DNA from: Granulibacter bethesdensis
Lineage (GTDB): Bacteria; Pseudomonadota; Alphaproteobacteria; Acetobacterales; Acetobacteraceae
DNA length: 64,000 nt
Reading direction: 5' to 3'
Assembly: GCF_001889545.1 (NCBI RefSeq)
Contig: NZ_CP018194.1
Coordinates: 620,001 to 684,000, forward strand
Shown: in pieces, positions 17,190-33,724 of the stretch
How the letters are laid out: each line of letters opens with the position of its first letter
How positions within the stretch are numbered: the first letter of the stretch is position 1
Translations under genes and position numbers: made by a program
Notes under the pieces: generated by a model
Told to the model about the DNA's origin: nothing
Seen by the model: the letters and a program-made list of their open reading frames with translations, nothing else
Database searches by the model: none

Positions 17190-17567
17190 ATGGCTGATCT
17201 GTCAAACCTGGTTGAGCAGCTGTCCAGCCTGACCGTCCTCGAGGCGGCTGAGCTGTCCAAGCTGTTGGAAGAAAAGTGGGGCGTCTCCGCCGCTGCTCCG
17301 GTTGCCGTGGCTGCTGCCCCGGCTGCTGGCGCTGCTGCTGCCCCGGCTGAAGAGCAGACCGAGTTCACTGTCGTCCTGGCGAAGGCCGGCGACAAGAAGA
17401 TCAACGTCATCAAGGAAATCCGCACCATCACCGGCCTGGGCCTGAAGGAAGCCAAGGATCTGGTCGAAGGCGCGCCGAAGACCGTGAAGGAAGGCGTGAA
17501 CAAGGACGAAGCCGAAAAGATCAAGAAGGTGCTGGAAGAGCAGGGCGCCGCTGTCGAGATCAAATAA
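17190..17567 (+). CDS. rplL: 50S ribosomal protein L7/L12
   Basis: A 125-residue L7/L12 stalk protein that recruits translational GTPases. The N-terminal dimerisation domain ([19 protein letters not shown]) is followed by the typical Ala/Pro hinge at about residues 32-55. The C-terminal factor-binding domain carries [20 protein letters not shown]. Length and organisation are normal. Confidence 0.98.
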   Translation: MADLSNLVEQLSSLTVLEAAELSKLLEEKWGVSAAAPVAVAAAPAAGAAAAPAEEQTEFTVVLAKAGDKKINVIKEIRTITGLGLKEAKDLVEGAPKTVKEGVNKDEAEKIKKVLEEQGAAVEIK

Positions 17568-17607
17568 GGCAGTTTCCGGGGCTTGCCCTGGATGTTGAAT
17601 ACGGTGT

Positions 17608-17634
17608 GGGCGGAAATGTATACCATTTCCGCCC
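17608..17634 (+). promoter_or_regulatory. Perfect 11-bp stem-loop between rplL and rpoB
   Basis: GGGCGGAAATG and CATTTCCGCCC pair perfectly around TATAC, 41 bases after the rplL stop. No U-run follows. In E. coli the equivalent junction carries an attenuator and an RNase III site. This stem occupies the same place and may tune rpoBC expression. The rest of the 272-base gap shows nothing further. Confidence 0.5.
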
Positions 17635-17839
17635 CATCGGTCGTTGCAGCCGGATAGTCCGGCTGTTTCTGTCGCATCGGAGTTCGATAGGGCTCTGTTT
17701 GCAAACGCCTCTTCCCGGGCGGCCATGGGAAGATTCAGGGCGACGTTATTGGCCGGGCTTGACGCCGGACTATCGGGCGAAGGTATCCTCCTTCGCTGCG
17801 GACCCGGCGGAGTGAGATTTCGGGATCTAAGGGCAGGGC

Positions 17840-20800
17840 ATGAACGCGATCACCCAGCGGGACAGCAAATCTTTCACCGGCCGCAAGCGCATACGCAAAA
17901 GTTTCGCCCGTATTGGCGATGTTGTGCCGATGCCCAATCTGATTGATGTGCAGCGCGCCAGTTATGAAGCGTTCCTCCAGATGAACGTGCATCCGGACAA
18001 CCGGACGCCGACGGGCTTGCAGGAAGTTTTTCGTTCCGTCTTTCCGATTGACGATTTCGCGGGCCGTGGCCGCCTGGAATTCGTCAATTACGAGCTGGAA
18101 GAGCCGAAATACGACGTTGAGGAATGCATTCAGCGCGGCATGACCTTCGCCGCTCCGCTGAAGGTGATTCTCCGTCTGATCGTATGGGATGTGGACGAGG
18201 ATACCGGTTCCCGCTCTATCCGCGACATCAAGGAGCAGCCGGTTTACATGGGCGATATGCCGCTCATGACCGATAACGGCACCTTCATCATCAATGGGAC
18301 CGAGCGCGTCATCGTCAGCCAGATGCACCGTTCTCCCGGCGTGTTCTTCGATCACGACAAGGGCAAGACCCATTCAAGCGGCAAGTTCCTGTTCGCCGCG
18401 CGCGTCATTCCCTATCGTGGCTCCTGGCTTGATTTCGAATTCGACAGCAAGGACCTGGTCTACGTCCGCATCGACCGTCGTCGTAAGCTGCCTGTCACCA
18501 CGCTGCTCTATGCGCTGGAAGGCCAGCGGACCGAGGCGGCGATTGCGTCCGGTATTGATCCGCAGGACCTGCCCGAAATCCACGGCATGACCGCCGAGGA
18601 AATCCTGTCCTATTTCTATACGCAGGTTGTGTTCACCAGCACGCCGAAGGGCTGGGCCCGTCCTTTCGATCCGGAAGCGTTCCGCGGCATCACGCTGGCC
18701 GAAGCCCTGATCGACGCCGATACCGGCGCTGTTGTGGCCGAGGCCGGCACCAAGCTGACGGCCCGCAGCGCCCGCAAGATTGCCGAGCAGGCCAAGACTG
18801 TTCTGGTTGGCCGCGCTGATCTGCTGGGTCGTTATATGGCCGAGGATCTGGTCAACGAGCAGACCGGTGAGATCTATGCCGAAGCAGGCGAGGAACTGAC
18901 CGAGGCCCGTCTGGCTGCGCTGGAGACGCTGGGCGTCACCAGCCTGCCGACTTTGGCGATCGACCAGACCACCGGTCCGTGGATTCGCAATACTCTGGCG
19001 ATCGACAAGAACTCCACCCGTGATGATGCGCTGATCGACATCTATCGCGTGATGCGTCCCGGTGAGCCGCCGACCCCGGAAACGGCGGAAGCCTTGTTCC
19101 GTGGCCTGTTCTTCGATATGGACCGGTATGACCTGTCCTCGGTCGGTCGTGTGAAGATGAACATGCGTCTGGGCGTGGATGCTCCGGATACCGTCCGCAC
19201 CCTGCGCAAGGAAGACATCCTCCGCACCGTCAAGATTCTGTGCGATCTGAAGGACGGCCGTGGCGCGATCGACGATATCGACAATCTCGGCAACCGCCGT
19301 GTGCGTTCCGTCGGTGAACTGATGGAAAACCAGTATCGCCTTGGCCTGTTGCGTATGGAGCGGGCGATCCGTGAGCGCATGGGCTCGGTCGATATCGACA
19401 CGGTCATGCCGCATGATCTGATCAATGCGAAGCCGGCTGCCGCTGCGGTGCGTGAATTCTTCGGCTCCTCTCAGCTCAGCCAGTTCATGGACCAGACCAA
19501 CCCGCTCTCTGAAGTGACGCATAAGCGTCGCCTTTCCGCGCTTGGCCCGGGCGGTCTGACGCGTGAGCGTGCAGGTTTTGAGGTCCGTGACGTTCACCCG
19601 ACCCATTATGGCCGTATCTGCCCGATTGAAACGCCGGAAGGCCCGAATATCGGTCTGATCAACTCGCTGGCCACCTATGCCAAGGTCAACAAGTACGGCT
19701 TCATCGAAACGCCGTACCGCGTGGTCGAGGATGGTAAGGTCAGTGATCAGTGGCGCTATCTTTCCGCCATGGAAGAAGACCGCCTGGTCGTGGCGCAGGC
19801 TGATGCCCCGCGTGACAGCGCAGGCAAGCTGACCGAGGAACTGATCTCTGTGCGTCGCCAGGGCGATTTCCGTCTGGTGAAGCCGGAAGACGTGACCTCG
19901 ATGGACGTTTCGCCGAAACAGCTCGTTTCCGTGGCTGCGGCGCTGATCCCGTTCCTTGAGAACGACGACGCCAACCGCGCGCTGATGGGCTCGAACATGC
20001 AGCGTCAGGCCGTGCCGCTGATCCGCGCCGATGCGCCGCTGGTCGGCACCGGCATGGAAGCCGCCGTGGCGCGTGACTCTGGTGCCACCATCGTGGCTCG
20101 CCGTGCCGGTGTGGTCGATCAGATCGACGGTGCCCGCATCGTGGTCCGTGCCAGCGGCGAGGATGGAGCCACTCAGGGCGTCGATATCTATCGTCTGCGC
20201 AAGTTCATGCGCTCCAACCAGAGCACCTGCATCAACCAGCGTCCGCTGGTAAAGGTCGGGGACCACGTGATTGCCGGCGATATCATTGCTGATGGTCCGT
20301 CGACGGAGCTGGGTGAATTGGCGCTGGGCCGTAACGTGCTCTGCGCGTTCATGCCGTGGAACGGCTACAACTTCGAGGACTCAATCCTGATCAGCGAGCG
20401 GATCGCGCGGGATGACGTCTTTACCTCGATCCATATCGAGGAATTCGAGGTGATGGCCCGTGACACCAAGCTGGGTCAGGAAGAAATCACCCGCGATATT
20501 CCGAATGTGGGTGAAGAAGCCCTGCGGAACCTGGACGAAGCCGGTATCGTCTATATCGGTGCCGAGGTGAATCCGGGTGACATTCTGGTCGGTAAGGTCA
20601 CGCCGAAGGGCGAAAGCCCGATGACGCCGGAAGAAAAGCTGCTGCGCGCCATTTTCGGTGAAAAGGCGAGCGATGTGCGTGACACCTCGCTGAAGCTGCC
20701 GCCCGGCACGACTGGTACCATCGTGGATGTGCGCGTGTTCAGCCGTCGTGGCGTCGATAAGGATGAGCGCGCCATGGCGATTGAGCGTGCCGAGATTGAA

Positions 20801-22015
20801 CGTCTGGCCAAGGACCGTGATGACGAGCGCGGCATTCAGGAGCGCGCATTCCTGAACCGTCTGCGTGAGAAGCTGCTGGGCCATCCGGCTTCTGGCGGGT
20901 TCAAGGGCATCAAGGCCGGCACGATCATCACCGATGAGGTTCTTTCCGAGCATCCGCGTGGCGCATGGCGCAACATCTCCGTGCAGGATGATGCGGTGGT
21001 GGCCGACATCGAATTGCTGAAGCGTGAATTTGACGCTGCCGTGGCCAAGATTCAGGCCCGTTTCGAAGGCAAGGTCGAGAAGCTCCAGCGTGGTGATGAA
21101 TTGCCACCGGGCGTGATGAAGATGGTCAAGGTCTTCGTGGCCGTGAAGCGCAAGCTTCAGCCGGGCGACAAGATGGCAGGCCGTCATGGCAACAAGGGTG
21201 TGGTCAGCCGCGTGGTTCCGGTCGAGGATATGCCGTTCCTTGAGGACGGTACCCCGGTCGATCTCGTGCTGAACCCGCTGGGCGTGCCGAGCCGTATGAA
21301 TGTGGGTCAGATTCTGGAGACCCATCTGGGCTGGGCCTGCGCCAATCTCGGCCGTCAGATCGGCGAGCTGGTGGAGAACTATCGTCGCAATGGCCAGCAG
21401 CGGGACGAGCTGCTGGCCCGCCTGCGGGAGATCTACGGTGAAAACGTCTATAACGACGTGATCGCCGATATGAACAACGACCAGCTGATCGAACTGGCCG
21501 AGAACCTGCGCAAGGGCGTGCCGATTGCGACTCCGGTTTTCGATGGCGCCCGTCCGTCGGATATTGAAAATATGCTGAGCCGGGCCGGTCTTGATACCTC
21601 CGGTCAGGTGGTTCTGACCGATGGTCGTACCGGTGAGCCGTTCGAACGTAAGGTGACAGTCGGTTATATCTATATGCTGAAGCTGCACCACCTGGTCGAC
21701 GACAAGATCCATGCCCGTTCGATCGGACCGTACAGCCTTGTGACCCAGCAGCCGCTGGGTGGTAAGGCGCAGTTCGGTGGCCAGCGCTTCGGTGAAATGG
21801 AAGTGTGGGCGCTGGAAGCCTACGGTGCCGCCTACACCCTGCAGGAAATGCTGACGGTGAAGTCCGATGACGTGTCGGGCCGCACCAAGGTGTATGAGGC
21901 GATCGTGCGTGACCAGGACAGCTTCGAGGCCGGTATCCCGGAAAGCTTCAACGTTCTGATGAAGGAGTTGAAGTCACTGGGTCTGAACGTCGATCTTGAA
22001 AACCGCTCTGCCTGA
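17840..22015 (+). CDS. rpoB: RNA polymerase beta subunit
   Basis: A 1391-residue catalytic subunit of RNA polymerase. The rifampicin-binding cluster is intact around residues 540-610 ([19 protein letters not shown], then [12 protein letters not shown] and a conserved [15 protein letters not shown] stretch). The flap and the C-terminal switch region ([20 protein letters not shown]) are present. Length is usual for alphaproteobacteria. Wild-type-looking residues at the common resistance positions suggest rifampicin sensitivity. It is followed after 87 bases by rpoC. Confidence 0.99.
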   Translation: MNAITQRDSKSFTGRKRIRKSFARIGDVVPMPNLIDVQRASYEAFLQMNVHPDNRTPTGLQEVFRSVFPIDDFAGRGRLEFVNYELEEPKYDVEECIQRGMTFAAPLKVILRLIVWDVDEDTGSRSIRDIKEQPVYMGDMPLMTDNGTFIINGTERVIVSQMHRSPGVFFDHDKGKTHSSGKFLFAARVIPYRGSWLDFEFDSKDLVYVRIDRRRKLPVTTLLYALEGQRTEAAIASGIDPQDLPEIHGMTAEEILSYFYTQVVFTSTPKGWARPFDPEAFRGITLAEALIDADTGAVVAEAGTKLTARSARKIAEQAKTVLVGRADLLGRYMAEDLVNEQTGEIYAEAGEELTEARLAALETLGVTSLPTLAIDQTTGPWIRNTLAIDKNSTRDDALIDIYRVMRPGEPPTPETAEALFRGLFFDMDRYDLSSVGRVKMNMRLGVDAPDTVRTLRKEDILRTVKILCDLKDGRGAIDDIDNLGNRRVRSVGELMENQYRLGLLRMERAIRERMGSVDIDTVMPHDLINAKPAAAAVREFFGSSQLSQFMDQTNPLSEVTHKRRLSALGPGGLTRERAGFEVRDVHPTHYGRICPIETPEGPNIGLINSLATYAKVNKYGFIETPYRVVEDGKVSDQWRYLSAMEEDRLVVAQADAPRDSAGKLTEELISVRRQGDFRLVKPEDVTSMDVSPKQLVSVAAALIPFLENDDANRALMGSNMQRQAVPLIRADAPLVGTGMEAAVARDSGATIVARRAGVVDQIDGARIVVRASGEDGATQGVDIYRLRKFMRSNQSTCINQRPLVKVGDHVIAGDIIADGPSTELGELALGRNVLCAFMPWNGYNFEDSILISERIARDDVFTSIHIEEFEVMARDTKLGQEEITRDIPNVGEEALRNLDEAGIVYIGAEVNPGDILVGKVTPKGESPMTPEEKLLRAIFGEKASDVRDTSLKLPPGTTGTIVDVRVFSRRGVDKDERAMAIERAEIERLAKDRDDERGIQERAFLNRLREKLLGHPASGGFKGIKAGTIITDEVLSEHPRGAWRNISVQDDAVVADIELLKREFDAAVAKIQARFEGKVEKLQRGDELPPGVMKMVKVFVAVKRKLQPGDKMAGRHGNKGVVSRVVPVEDMPFLEDGTPVDLVLNPLGVPSRMNVGQILETHLGWACANLGRQIGELVENYRRNGQQRDELLARLREIYGENVYNDVIADMNNDQLIELAENLRKGVPIATPVFDGARPSDIENMLSRAGLDTSGQVVLTDGRTGEPFERKVTVGYIYMLKLHHLVDDKIHARSIGPYSLVTQQPLGGKAQFGGQRFGEMEVWALEAYGAAYTLQEMLTVKSDDVSGRTKVYEAIVRDQDSFEAGIPESFNVLMKELKSLGLNVDLENRSA

Positions 22016-22026
22016 TTAATGGATGT

Positions 22027-22052
22027 TCCGGAGGGGCTTCCGCCTCTCCGGA
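22027..22052 (+). promoter_or_regulatory. Stem-loop between rpoB and rpoC
   Basis: TCCGGAGGGGC pairs with GCCTCTCCGGA (one G-U wobble) around a TTCC tetraloop. No U-run follows, and rpoC must be co-transcribed. It is more likely a processing or stability element than a terminator. Confidence 0.4.
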
Positions 22053-22093
22053 CCAGGATGCGGGGATTTATCCCTGTCTATCCTCTCTCATGA

Positions 22094-26266
<4,173 letters not shown>

Positions 26267-26290
26267 GGCTTCTTCTTCTGAGGGAATGGG

Positions 26291-26325
26291 AACGCTGGTC
26301 TTGAAAAGGGCCGGCGTTTCTTTTT
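26291..26325 (+). terminator. Intrinsic terminator after rpoC
   Basis: AACGCTGGTC (26291-26300) pairs with GGCCGGCGTT (26309-26318; G-U wobbles) and is followed by a T-rich run TTTCTTTTT. It lies 24 bases past the rpoC stop. Confidence 0.75.
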
Positions 26326-26725
26326 GGCTGGTGAAAACCGGCGTCTGGCAGGCTGCCGACTCCAGCGGAATCGCTGTCGAGTCTTTCGATGAGGCCGGTA
26401 TGGGAGGCAGCCACGCGGGGAATGCAGCACTCATTTGCTGGAATTTGGTCCCGCATGCCGCTGTGACGCTTGACTTGAGGGCGTACCCCACGTAGGTTCC
26501 GCGCCCTCGGCCGACCCCCACCGACAGGGCAGGGAAGGCCTCGTTTTCGCTAGCCACGTCTTTGGTGCCGCCGATGATAGCCGGGTTACTGGCTTAGGCT
26601 TAGGCCAATGACACGGTTATACCCTGCAGGCCGAATTTGATTCGGCCCGTCGCGGGGTTATGGCGTTGACGGTGGCTCGCCCATCCGGGTGAGGTGGATA
26701 GACAGAGAGTTCGGAAAGAGGCCCG
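26326..26725 (+). promoter_or_regulatory. Promoter and leader region of the rpsL-rpsG-tuf operon
   Basis: This 400-base gap has no credible gene. TTGACT (26470-26475), a 17-base spacer and TAGGTT (26493-26498) make the best promoter candidate. It would leave a leader of about 220 bases containing the perfect hairpin GGCCGAAT-TTG-ATTCGGCC (26629-26647). The hairpin has no U-run. Confidence 0.45.
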
Positions 26726-27097
26726 ATGCCGACCATTAACCAGCTGATCGCCAAGGGGCGTGAGCCCAACAAGGCGCGCAACAAGGTCCCGGCGCTGCAG
26801 GGGTGCCCGCAGAAGCGTGGCGTTTGCACCCGCGTGTACACAACCACTCCGAAGAAGCCGAACTCGGCTCTTCGTAAGGTGGCCAAGGTGCGCCTGACGA
26901 ACGGCTATGAGGTGGTGAGCTACATCCCAGGTGAGGGCCACAACCTGCAAGAGCATAGCGTCGTTCTGATCCGTGGCGGACGCGTGAAGGATCTTCCTGG
27001 CGTGCGTTATCACATTCTGCGCGGCGTGCTTGACACGCAGGGTATTGCGAAGCGGCGTCAGCGCCGTTCGCTCTACGGCGCGAAGCGTCCGAAGTAA
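26726..27097 (+). CDS. rpsL: 30S ribosomal protein S12
   Basis: A 123-residue S12, a decoding-centre protein controlling accuracy. [18 protein letters not shown] (about 38-55) and [13 protein letters not shown] (about 83-95) carry the lysines mutated in streptomycin resistance; both regions look wild type. Length is normal. It heads a str-type operon with rpsG 13 bases downstream. Confidence 0.98.
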   Translation: MPTINQLIAKGREPNKARNKVPALQGCPQKRGVCTRVYTTTPKKPNSALRKVAKVRLTNGYEVVSYIPGEGHNLQEHSVVLIRGGRVKDLPGVRYHILRGVLDTQGIAKRRQRRSLYGAKRPK

Positions 27098-27110
27098 GGA
27101 GAGGGCTGAT

Positions 27111-27587
27111 ATGAGCCGCCGCCGCCGCGCCGTTAAGCGCGAGATCCTGCCGGACCCCAAGTTCGGCGATGTCGTCATCACACGTTTCATGAACGCGCTG
27201 ATGTATGACGGTAAGAAATCCGTTGCCGAGGGCATCGTTTATGGTGCACTCGACGTGTTGAAAAAGCGTGGTGGGAATCAGGCCGATCCGGTCCGTATGT
27301 TCCATGAAGCGCTGGACAACGTGAAACCGGCCGTGGAAGTCCGGTCTCGCCGCGTGGGCGGTGCGACCTATCAGGTGCCGGTGGAAGTGCGCGCGGACCG
27401 TCGGCAGGCGCTGGCGATCCGCTGGATCATCGATGCTTCCCGCAAGCGGGGTGAGCACACGATGGAAGAGCGGCTTTCAAACGAGTTGCTTGACGCCGTT
27501 CATAACCGCGGTTCCGCGGTGAAGAAGCGCGAAGATACCCACCGGATGGCAGAGGCCAACAAGGCCTTCAGCCATTACCGTTGGTAA
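27111..27587 (+). CDS. rpsG: 30S ribosomal protein S7
   Basis: A 158-residue S7, primary assembly protein of the 30S head. The ATG at 27111 follows AAGGAGAGGG and gives [20 protein letters not shown], the family N terminus; the upstream in-frame extension overlaps rpsL and is rejected. The C-terminal segment [15 protein letters not shown] is typical. In most proteobacteria fusA would follow; here tuf begins 46 bases later. Confidence 0.98.
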   Translation: MSRRRRAVKREILPDPKFGDVVITRFMNALMYDGKKSVAEGIVYGALDVLKKRGGNQADPVRMFHEALDNVKPAVEVRSRRVGGATYQVPVEVRADRRQALAIRWIIDASRKRGEHTMEERLSNELLDAVHNRGSAVKKREDTHRMAEANKAFSHYRW

Positions 27588-27632
27588 TATTCAGTAGAAA
27601 CACCGGACCGAAAAGCGGGCACGGAGAAGACC

Positions 27633-28823
<1,191 letters not shown>

Positions 28824-28853
28824 TCAACGGCCCCGAATTCGGACTTAGTACAA

Positions 28854-29162
28854 ATGGATAACCAGAACATCCGCATTCGCCTCAAGGCGTACGATCATCG
28901 AGTGCTCGATAACAGCACAAAGGAGATCGTGAATACGGCGAAGCGTACGGGTGCGCGGGTTCGGGGCCCTATCCCGCTGCCGACGCATATCGAACGGTTC
29001 ACTGTGAACCGTTCCCCGCACGTGGACAAAAAAAGCCGCGAGCAGTTCGAAATCCGGACGCATCGCCGGCTCCTCGATATCGTCGAGCCGACACCCCAGA
29101 CCGTGGACGCGCTGATGAAGCTCGACCTGGCTGCCGGTGTCGACGTCGAGATTAAGCTGTAA
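28854..29162 (+). CDS. rpsJ: 30S ribosomal protein S10
   Basis: A 102-residue S10 (NusE), also a partner of NusB/NusG in antitermination. The family core [17 protein letters not shown] and the loop [20 protein letters not shown] are present. It opens the S10 gene block. The short gap from tuf suggests read-through rather than a separate strong promoter. Confidence 0.98.
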   Translation: MDNQNIRIRLKAYDHRVLDNSTKEIVNTAKRTGARVRGPIPLPTHIERFTVNRSPHVDKKSREQFEIRTHRRLLDIVEPTPQTVDALMKLDLAAGVDVEIKL

Positions 29163-29171
29163 GAGCCAGCC

Positions 29172-29867
29172 ATGCGCACAGGATTAATTGCACGTAAGCT
29201 GGGTATGACCCGGCTGTTCAAGGAAGACGGGACACATGTTCCCGTCACCGTTCTGCATCTGGACCAGGTCCAGGTCGTGGACACCCGCACCAAGGAGCGG
29301 GATGGTTACACGGCGGTGCAGCTAGGGTTCGGTCAGGCAAAGCCGAAGCATGTGTCGAAGGCCAATAAAGGCCATTTCGCCCGTGTGAAGGTGGAACCGA
29401 AGAAGAAGCTCGTGGAATTCCGGGTGGCGGAAGACGCCATTCTGGAACCCGGTGCGACTTTGTCGGCCGAGCATTTCCTGGTTGGCCAGAAGGTCGACGT
29501 GACCGGTACGTCCAAGGGTAAGGGCTTCGCCGGTGCGATGAAGCGTTGGAATTTCGCCGGTCTGGAAGCCAGCCACGGCGTGTCCATCAGCCATCGTAGC
29601 CATGGTTCGACCGGTAACCGCCAGGATCCCGGCAAGACCTTTAAAAACAAGAAAATGGCTGGCCATCTCGGTGACGAGCGGGTGACCACTCAGAATGTGG
29701 AAGTCGCGCATGTCGATGCGGCGCGCGGACTGCTCATGATCCGTGGCTCTATTCCCGGCGCCAAGGGTGGTTATGTGCTGGTGCGTGACGCCGTGAAGCG
29801 CAAGCGTCCGGAAGGCGTTGCCTACCCGGCAGCGCTGCAGGCAGACGCCGCGGCGAGCGAGGGCTAA
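29172..29867 (+). CDS. rplC: 50S ribosomal protein L3
   Basis: A 231-residue L3, an early 50S assembly protein reaching the peptidyl-transferase centre. The signature [13 protein letters not shown] and the extended loop [20 protein letters not shown] are present. The C-terminal Ala-rich tail is longer than in E. coli L3. It is packed nine bases after rpsJ and three before rplD. Confidence 0.97.
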   Translation: MRTGLIARKLGMTRLFKEDGTHVPVTVLHLDQVQVVDTRTKERDGYTAVQLGFGQAKPKHVSKANKGHFARVKVEPKKKLVEFRVAEDAILEPGATLSAEHFLVGQKVDVTGTSKGKGFAGAMKRWNFAGLEASHGVSISHRSHGSTGNRQDPGKTFKNKKMAGHLGDERVTTQNVEVAHVDAARGLLMIRGSIPGAKGGYVLVRDAVKRKRPEGVAYPAALQADAAASEG

Positions 29868-29870
29868 GAC

Positions 29871-30518
29871 ATGCAGATCGAGATCAAGACCCTCGATAAC
29901 GGCAGCGCCGGTACGGCCGAGCTGCCGGACGAGATTTTTGCGGCGACCCCGCGTGCCGATATCATGGCGCGCGTGGTTCATTGGCAGCTTGCCTGCCGCC
30001 GTGCTGGCACCCACAAGGTGAAGGGCATGGGCGAGGTGAGCGGCACGACCAAGAAGCCGTATCGCCAGAAGGGCACGGGTAACGCCCGTCAGGGCAGCCT
30101 GCGCGCTCCGCAGTTCCGCACCGGTGGTGCCGTTCATGGTCCGGTCGTTCGTGACCATGGCTATGATCTGCCGAAGAAGGTGCGTCGTCTCGGCCTGATT
30201 TCCGCTCTGTCCCAGAAACAGGCGGAAGGCAAGCTCGTCGTCATCGACGCGGCTGCTGGTATGGAAAAGACCCGTGACCTTGCCGCGAAGTTGCGCGCCC
30301 TTGGCTGGCGCTCCGCTTTGATCGTCGATGGTGCCAGCGTTGACGAGGGCTTTGCCCGCGCAAGCCGCTCGCTGCTGGCGGTTGATGTGCTGCCGACCAT
30401 CGGTGCCAACGTATATGACATTCTGAACCACGACGTGCTGGCGATTACGGTTGCCGGTGTTGAGGCTCTCAAGGCCCGCCTTGGTTTCGGTGCGGTTGAA
30501 GAAAGGAGCGCGGCATGA
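29871..30518 (+). CDS. rplD: 50S ribosomal protein L4
   Basis: A 215-residue L4, exit-tunnel protein and, in some bacteria, repressor of the S10 operon. The tunnel loop [19 protein letters not shown] and the GAVHGP segment are intact. Its stop overlaps the rplW start (ATGA), indicating translational coupling. No E. coli-style L4 autoregulation target was looked for successfully. Confidence 0.97.
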   Translation: MQIEIKTLDNGSAGTAELPDEIFAATPRADIMARVVHWQLACRRAGTHKVKGMGEVSGTTKKPYRQKGTGNARQGSLRAPQFRTGGAVHGPVVRDHGYDLPKKVRRLGLISALSQKQAEGKLVVIDAAAGMEKTRDLAAKLRALGWRSALIVDGASVDEGFARASRSLLAVDVLPTIGANVYDILNHDVLAITVAGVEALKARLGFGAVEERSAA

Positions 30519-30862
30519 GCTCTCCGCAGAAAACATCGCTGGCTGCGCGTCGTCGCGCCGAGCGTATGTCCCGCGAGGCGATGTATGAAGTCATCCGTAG
30601 CCCGCTGATCACGGAAAAGGCGACGCTGCTCAGCGAGCGCAGCCAGGTCGTGTTCCGCGTGGCGATCGATGCGACCAAGCCGGAGATCAAGGCCGCTGTT
30701 GAAGGCCTGTTCGGGGTGAAGGTGATTGGCGTCAATACCTTGGTGAACAAGGGCAAGACGAAGCGTTTTCGCGGCCGCCCTGGCCAGCGGAGCGATGTGA
30801 AGAAGGCGTATGTCCAGCTGGTCGCCGGTCAGGCTATCGACCTGACCGCCAAGCTGGCCTGA
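30515..30862 (+). CDS. rplW: 50S ribosomal protein L23
   Basis: A 115-residue L23, located at the tunnel exit where trigger factor and SRP dock. The core runs from [17 protein letters not shown] to the C terminus. The overlapping ATG at 30515 gives a basic N-terminal extension of about 20 residues ([13 protein letters not shown]) relative to the usual 95-100. An internal ATG before SREAMYEV could be the true start, but the ATGA overlap favours the longer form. Confidence 0.93.
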   Translation: MSSPQKTSLAARRRAERMSREAMYEVIRSPLITEKATLLSERSQVVFRVAIDATKPEIKAAVEGLFGVKVIGVNTLVNKGKTKRFRGRPGQRSDVKKAYVQLVAGQAIDLTAKLA

Positions 30863-30872
30863 GGCACGGACC

Positions 30873-31703
30873 ATGGCACTGAAGCATTTCAATCCCGTGA
30901 CTGCGTCTCTGCGCGGCACGGTTCTGGTGGATCGCAGCGAACTGTGGAAGGGCAAGCCGGTCAAGACTCTGACCGAAGGCAAGCACTCCACGGGCGGTCG
31001 TAACAACCATGGCCGGATTACCAGCCGGTTTCGTGGCGGCGGACATAAGCAGACCTATCGTTATGTGGACTTCAAGCGCCGTAAGGCCGATGTTCCCGCG
31101 ACGGTCGAGCGTCTGGAATATGATCCGAACCGCACGGCGTTCATCGCCCTGATCAAGTATCAGGATGGCGAGCTGTCCTACATCCTCGCGCCTCAGCGTT
31201 TGAAGGCCGGTGATGTCGTGGTCAGCGGCGCACGGGCTGATATCAAGCCGGGCAATGCAATGCCGCTGGGAGCGATCCCGGTCGGAACGATCATCCATAA
31301 TATCGAGATGAAGCCGGGCGCGGGTGGCAAGATTGCACGCTCCGCTGGTACCTATGCGCAGTTGGTCGGCAAGGATGCCGGTTATGCGCAGATCAAGCTG
31401 ATGTCCGGCGAACTGCGCGTTGTCCGCGCGGAATGCTATGCGACAGTTGGCGCGGTGTCGAACCCGGATAACTCGAACATTCATATCGGCAAGGCAGGCC
31501 GCAGCCGTTGGCTGGGTCGCCGTCCGCATAACCGCGGCGTCGTGATGAACCCTGTCGACCATCCGCATGGTGGTGGTGAAGGCCGTACCTCAGGTGGCCG
31601 TCATCCGGTTACCCCATGGGGCAAGCCGACCAAGGGCTACAAGACGCGTACCAACAAGCGCACGGATAGCCTGATTATCCGCCGTCGGAACAAGGGCAAG
31701 TAA
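30873..31703 (+). CDS. rplB: 50S ribosomal protein L2
   Basis: A 276-residue L2, essential for peptidyl transfer and subunit joining. The C-terminal hallmark [20 protein letters not shown] contains the conserved histidine. The N terminus [14 protein letters not shown] is typical. It is followed one base later by rpsS. Confidence 0.98.
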   Translation: MALKHFNPVTASLRGTVLVDRSELWKGKPVKTLTEGKHSTGGRNNHGRITSRFRGGGHKQTYRYVDFKRRKADVPATVERLEYDPNRTAFIALIKYQDGELSYILAPQRLKAGDVVVSGARADIKPGNAMPLGAIPVGTIIHNIEMKPGAGGKIARSAGTYAQLVGKDAGYAQIKLMSGELRVVRAECYATVGAVSNPDNSNIHIGKAGRSRWLGRRPHNRGVVMNPVDHPHGGGEGRTSGGRHPVTPWGKPTKGYKTRTNKRTDSLIIRRRNKGK

Positions 31704-31704
31704 G

Positions 31705-31983
31705 ATGGCACGCTCTGTCTGGAAAGGTCCGTTTGTCGACGGATACCTCCTGAACAAGGCCGACGCGGCACGCGCGTCGGGCCGCAACGAGATCATCAAG
31801 ATCTGGTCGCGTCGCTCGACGATTCTGCCGCAGTTCGTCGGCCTGACTTTCGGTGTTTACAACGGTCACAAATTCCTGCCGGTGCAGGTGACGGAGAACA
31901 TGGTCGGGCACAAGTTCGGCGAATTCTCCCCCACCCGTACCTTCCCGGGTCATGCGGCCGACAAGAAGGCGAAGCGGGGTTAA
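31705..31983 (+). CDS. rpsS: 30S ribosomal protein S19
   Basis: A 92-residue S19 in the 30S head near the A site. [18 protein letters not shown] and the C-terminal [17 protein letters not shown] are family hallmarks. It is packed one base from rplB and one from the rplV start. Confidence 0.98.
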   Translation: MARSVWKGPFVDGYLLNKADAARASGRNEIIKIWSRRSTILPQFVGLTFGVYNGHKFLPVQVTENMVGHKFGEFSPTRTFPGHAADKKAKRG

Positions 31984-31984
31984 G

Positions 31985-32386
31985 ATGAGCAAGCCGAAAA
32001 CCCCTCGTTCCATCGCTGAGAACGAAGCACAGGCGATTGTCAGCAATTTGCGCGTCAGCCCGCGCAAGCTGAATCTGGTTGCCCAGCTGATCCGGAACCG
32101 TAAGGCATCTGACGCGGTCGCGACGCTGACCTTCAGCAAACGCCGCATCGCCCAGGCGGTGAAGAAGGCGCTTGAGAGTGCCATCGCCAATGCCGAGAAC
32201 AATCATCAGCTCGATGTCGATCGCCTGGTCGTCTCGCGCGCTGAAGTGGGTCGCTCCATCGTGATGCGCCGCTTCCATGCGCGTGGCCGTGGCCGTGCGG
32301 CGCGGGTCGAGAAGTGGTTCAGCCACCTCAAGATCGTCGTTGCCGAACGGTCCCAGGAAACCGAGACGAAAGCGGAGGCCGCGTAA
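31985..32386 (+). CDS. rplV: 50S ribosomal protein L22
   Basis: A 133-residue L22, whose beta hairpin lines the exit tunnel. The ATG at 31985 ([18 protein letters not shown]) directly after the rpsS stop is taken; a longer in-frame form would overlap rps[20 protein letters not shown] and the hairpin [19 protein letters not shown] are present. The tail is slightly extended and acidic. Confidence 0.96.
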   Translation: MSKPKTPRSIAENEAQAIVSNLRVSPRKLNLVAQLIRNRKASDAVATLTFSKRRIAQAVKKALESAIANAENNHQLDVDRLVVSRAEVGRSIVMRRFHARGRGRAARVEKWFSHLKIVVAERSQETETKAEAA

Positions 32387-32387
32387 T

Positions 32388-33065
32388 ATGGGTCACAAAG
32401 TAAACCCCATCGGATTGCGGCTGGGCATCAACCGCACCTGGGATAGCCGTTGGTATGCCGGTGGCGATTATTCCCGTCTGCTGCATGACGATCTGAAGCT
32501 GCGTGGCCATCTGCGCAAGAAGCTTTCCGGCGCTGGTGTGTCCCGTGTTGTGATCGAGCGTCCGGCAAAGAAGCCTCGCGTGACGATCTACGCTGCCCGT
32601 CCGGGTGTGGTGATCGGCAAGAAGGGCCAGGATATCGAGGCTCTGCGCAAGGGTCTGACCGGCATGGCCGGGACCGATGTGGCTCTGAACATCGTCGAAA
32701 TCCGTAAGCCGGAAATTGACGCGACTCTGGTGGCCGAGAACATCGCCCAGCAGCTGGAACGCCGCGTTGCATTCCGTCGTGCGATGAAGCGTGCGGTGCA
32801 GTCTGCCATGCGTCTGGGCGCCCAGGGCATCCGGATCAACTGCAGCGGCCGTCTTGGCGGTGCTGAAATTGCGCGTATCGAGTGGTATCGCGAAGGCCGG
32901 GTGCCTCTGCACACGCTTCGCGCCGACATTGATTATGGTGTTGCTACCGCCAAGACGACCTATGGCACATGCGGCGTCAAGGTTTGGATCTTCAAAGGTG
33001 AGATCCTGGCCCAGGACCCGATGGCGCAGGATCGTCGCGCGGCCGAGCAGGCCCCGCAGCGGTAA
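32388..33065 (+). CDS. rpsC: 30S ribosomal protein S3
   Basis: A 225-residue S3 at the mRNA entry tunnel. The ATG at 32388 yields [20 protein letters not shown], the family start; the upstream in-frame extension overlaps rplV. The KH-domain motif [17 protein letters not shown] and the C-terminal domain with [20 protein letters not shown] are complete. Confidence 0.98.
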   Translation: MGHKVNPIGLRLGINRTWDSRWYAGGDYSRLLHDDLKLRGHLRKKLSGAGVSRVVIERPAKKPRVTIYAARPGVVIGKKGQDIEALRKGLTGMAGTDVALNIVEIRKPEIDATLVAENIAQQLERRVAFRRAMKRAVQSAMRLGAQGIRINCSGRLGGAEIARIEWYREGRVPLHTLRADIDYGVATAKTTYGTCGVKVWIFKGEILAQDPMAQDRRAAEQAPQR

Positions 33066-33077
33066 GGAATCACGAAT

Positions 33078-33494
33078 ATGCTGTCCCCGAAGCGCACAAA
33101 ATACCGCAAGGCGCATAAAGGCCGTATCCACGGCAACGCCAAAGGCGGAACAACGCTGAATTTCGGAACATTTGGCTTGAAAGCGCTCGAACCTGAGCGT
33201 ATTACAGCCCGCCAAATCGAAGCCGCCCGTCGTGCGATTACCCGTGCGATGAAGCGTGCCGGGCGTGTGTGGATCCGCATCTTCCCTGACCTGCCGGTCA
33301 GCACGAAGCCTGCGGAAGTTCGCATGGGTTCCGGTAAGGGTAGCCCCGAATACTGGGTGGCCCGGGTTCATCCCGGCCGTGTTATGTTTGAAATCGACGG
33401 CGTTGCGCCGGAGCTGGCCCGTGAGGCGCTGGCACTGGGTGCGGCGAAGTTGCCGATCAAGACGAAGTTTATCGTCCGCTCGGTTGACGCGTGA
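33078..33494 (+). CDS. rplP: 50S ribosomal protein L16
   Basis: A 138-residue L16 that positions A-site t[22 protein letters not shown], a [20 protein letters not shown] segment and [16 protein letters not shown] are characteristic. Length is normal. It is followed seven bases later by rpmC. Confidence 0.98.
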   Translation: MLSPKRTKYRKAHKGRIHGNAKGGTTLNFGTFGLKALEPERITARQIEAARRAITRAMKRAGRVWIRIFPDLPVSTKPAEVRMGSGKGSPEYWVARVHPGRVMFEIDGVAPELAREALALGAAKLPIKTKFIVRSVDA

Positions 33495-33501
33495 GGGTGT
33501 G

Positions 33502-33711
33502 ATGACGAAGCCAGCCGATATCCGTGTGAAAAGCGCGGACGAACTGGGTGCGCTGCTGATCGATCTGCGGAAGGAGCAGTTTAATCTGCGCTTTCAGCAG
33601 GCGACGGGTCAGCTTGAAAAGACGGGCCGCGCTGTGCAGGTCCGTCGTGACATCGCACGCGTGAAGACGATTCTGGCGGAGCGTCAGCGCGCTGCCGCTC
33701 CCAAGGCCTGA
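33502..33711 (+). CDS. rpmC: 50S ribosomal protein L29
   Basis: A 69-residue L29 at the tunnel exit. The ATG at 33502 gives a normal-size protein; the longer in-frame reading overlaps rplP. The family core is [20 protein letters not shown], followed by [15 protein letters not shown]. Confidence 0.96.
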   Translation: MTKPADIRVKSADELGALLIDLRKEQFNLRFQQATGQLEKTGRAVQVRRDIARVKTILAERQRAAAPKA

Positions 33712-33724
33712 AAGGAGTAGGGCA

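Noticed and set aside
18374-20266. 630-codon minus-strand frame inside rpoB (and 20381-21712)
   Set aside because: Antisense shadows of rpoB with the same His/Arg/Asp-rich composition and no ribosome site.
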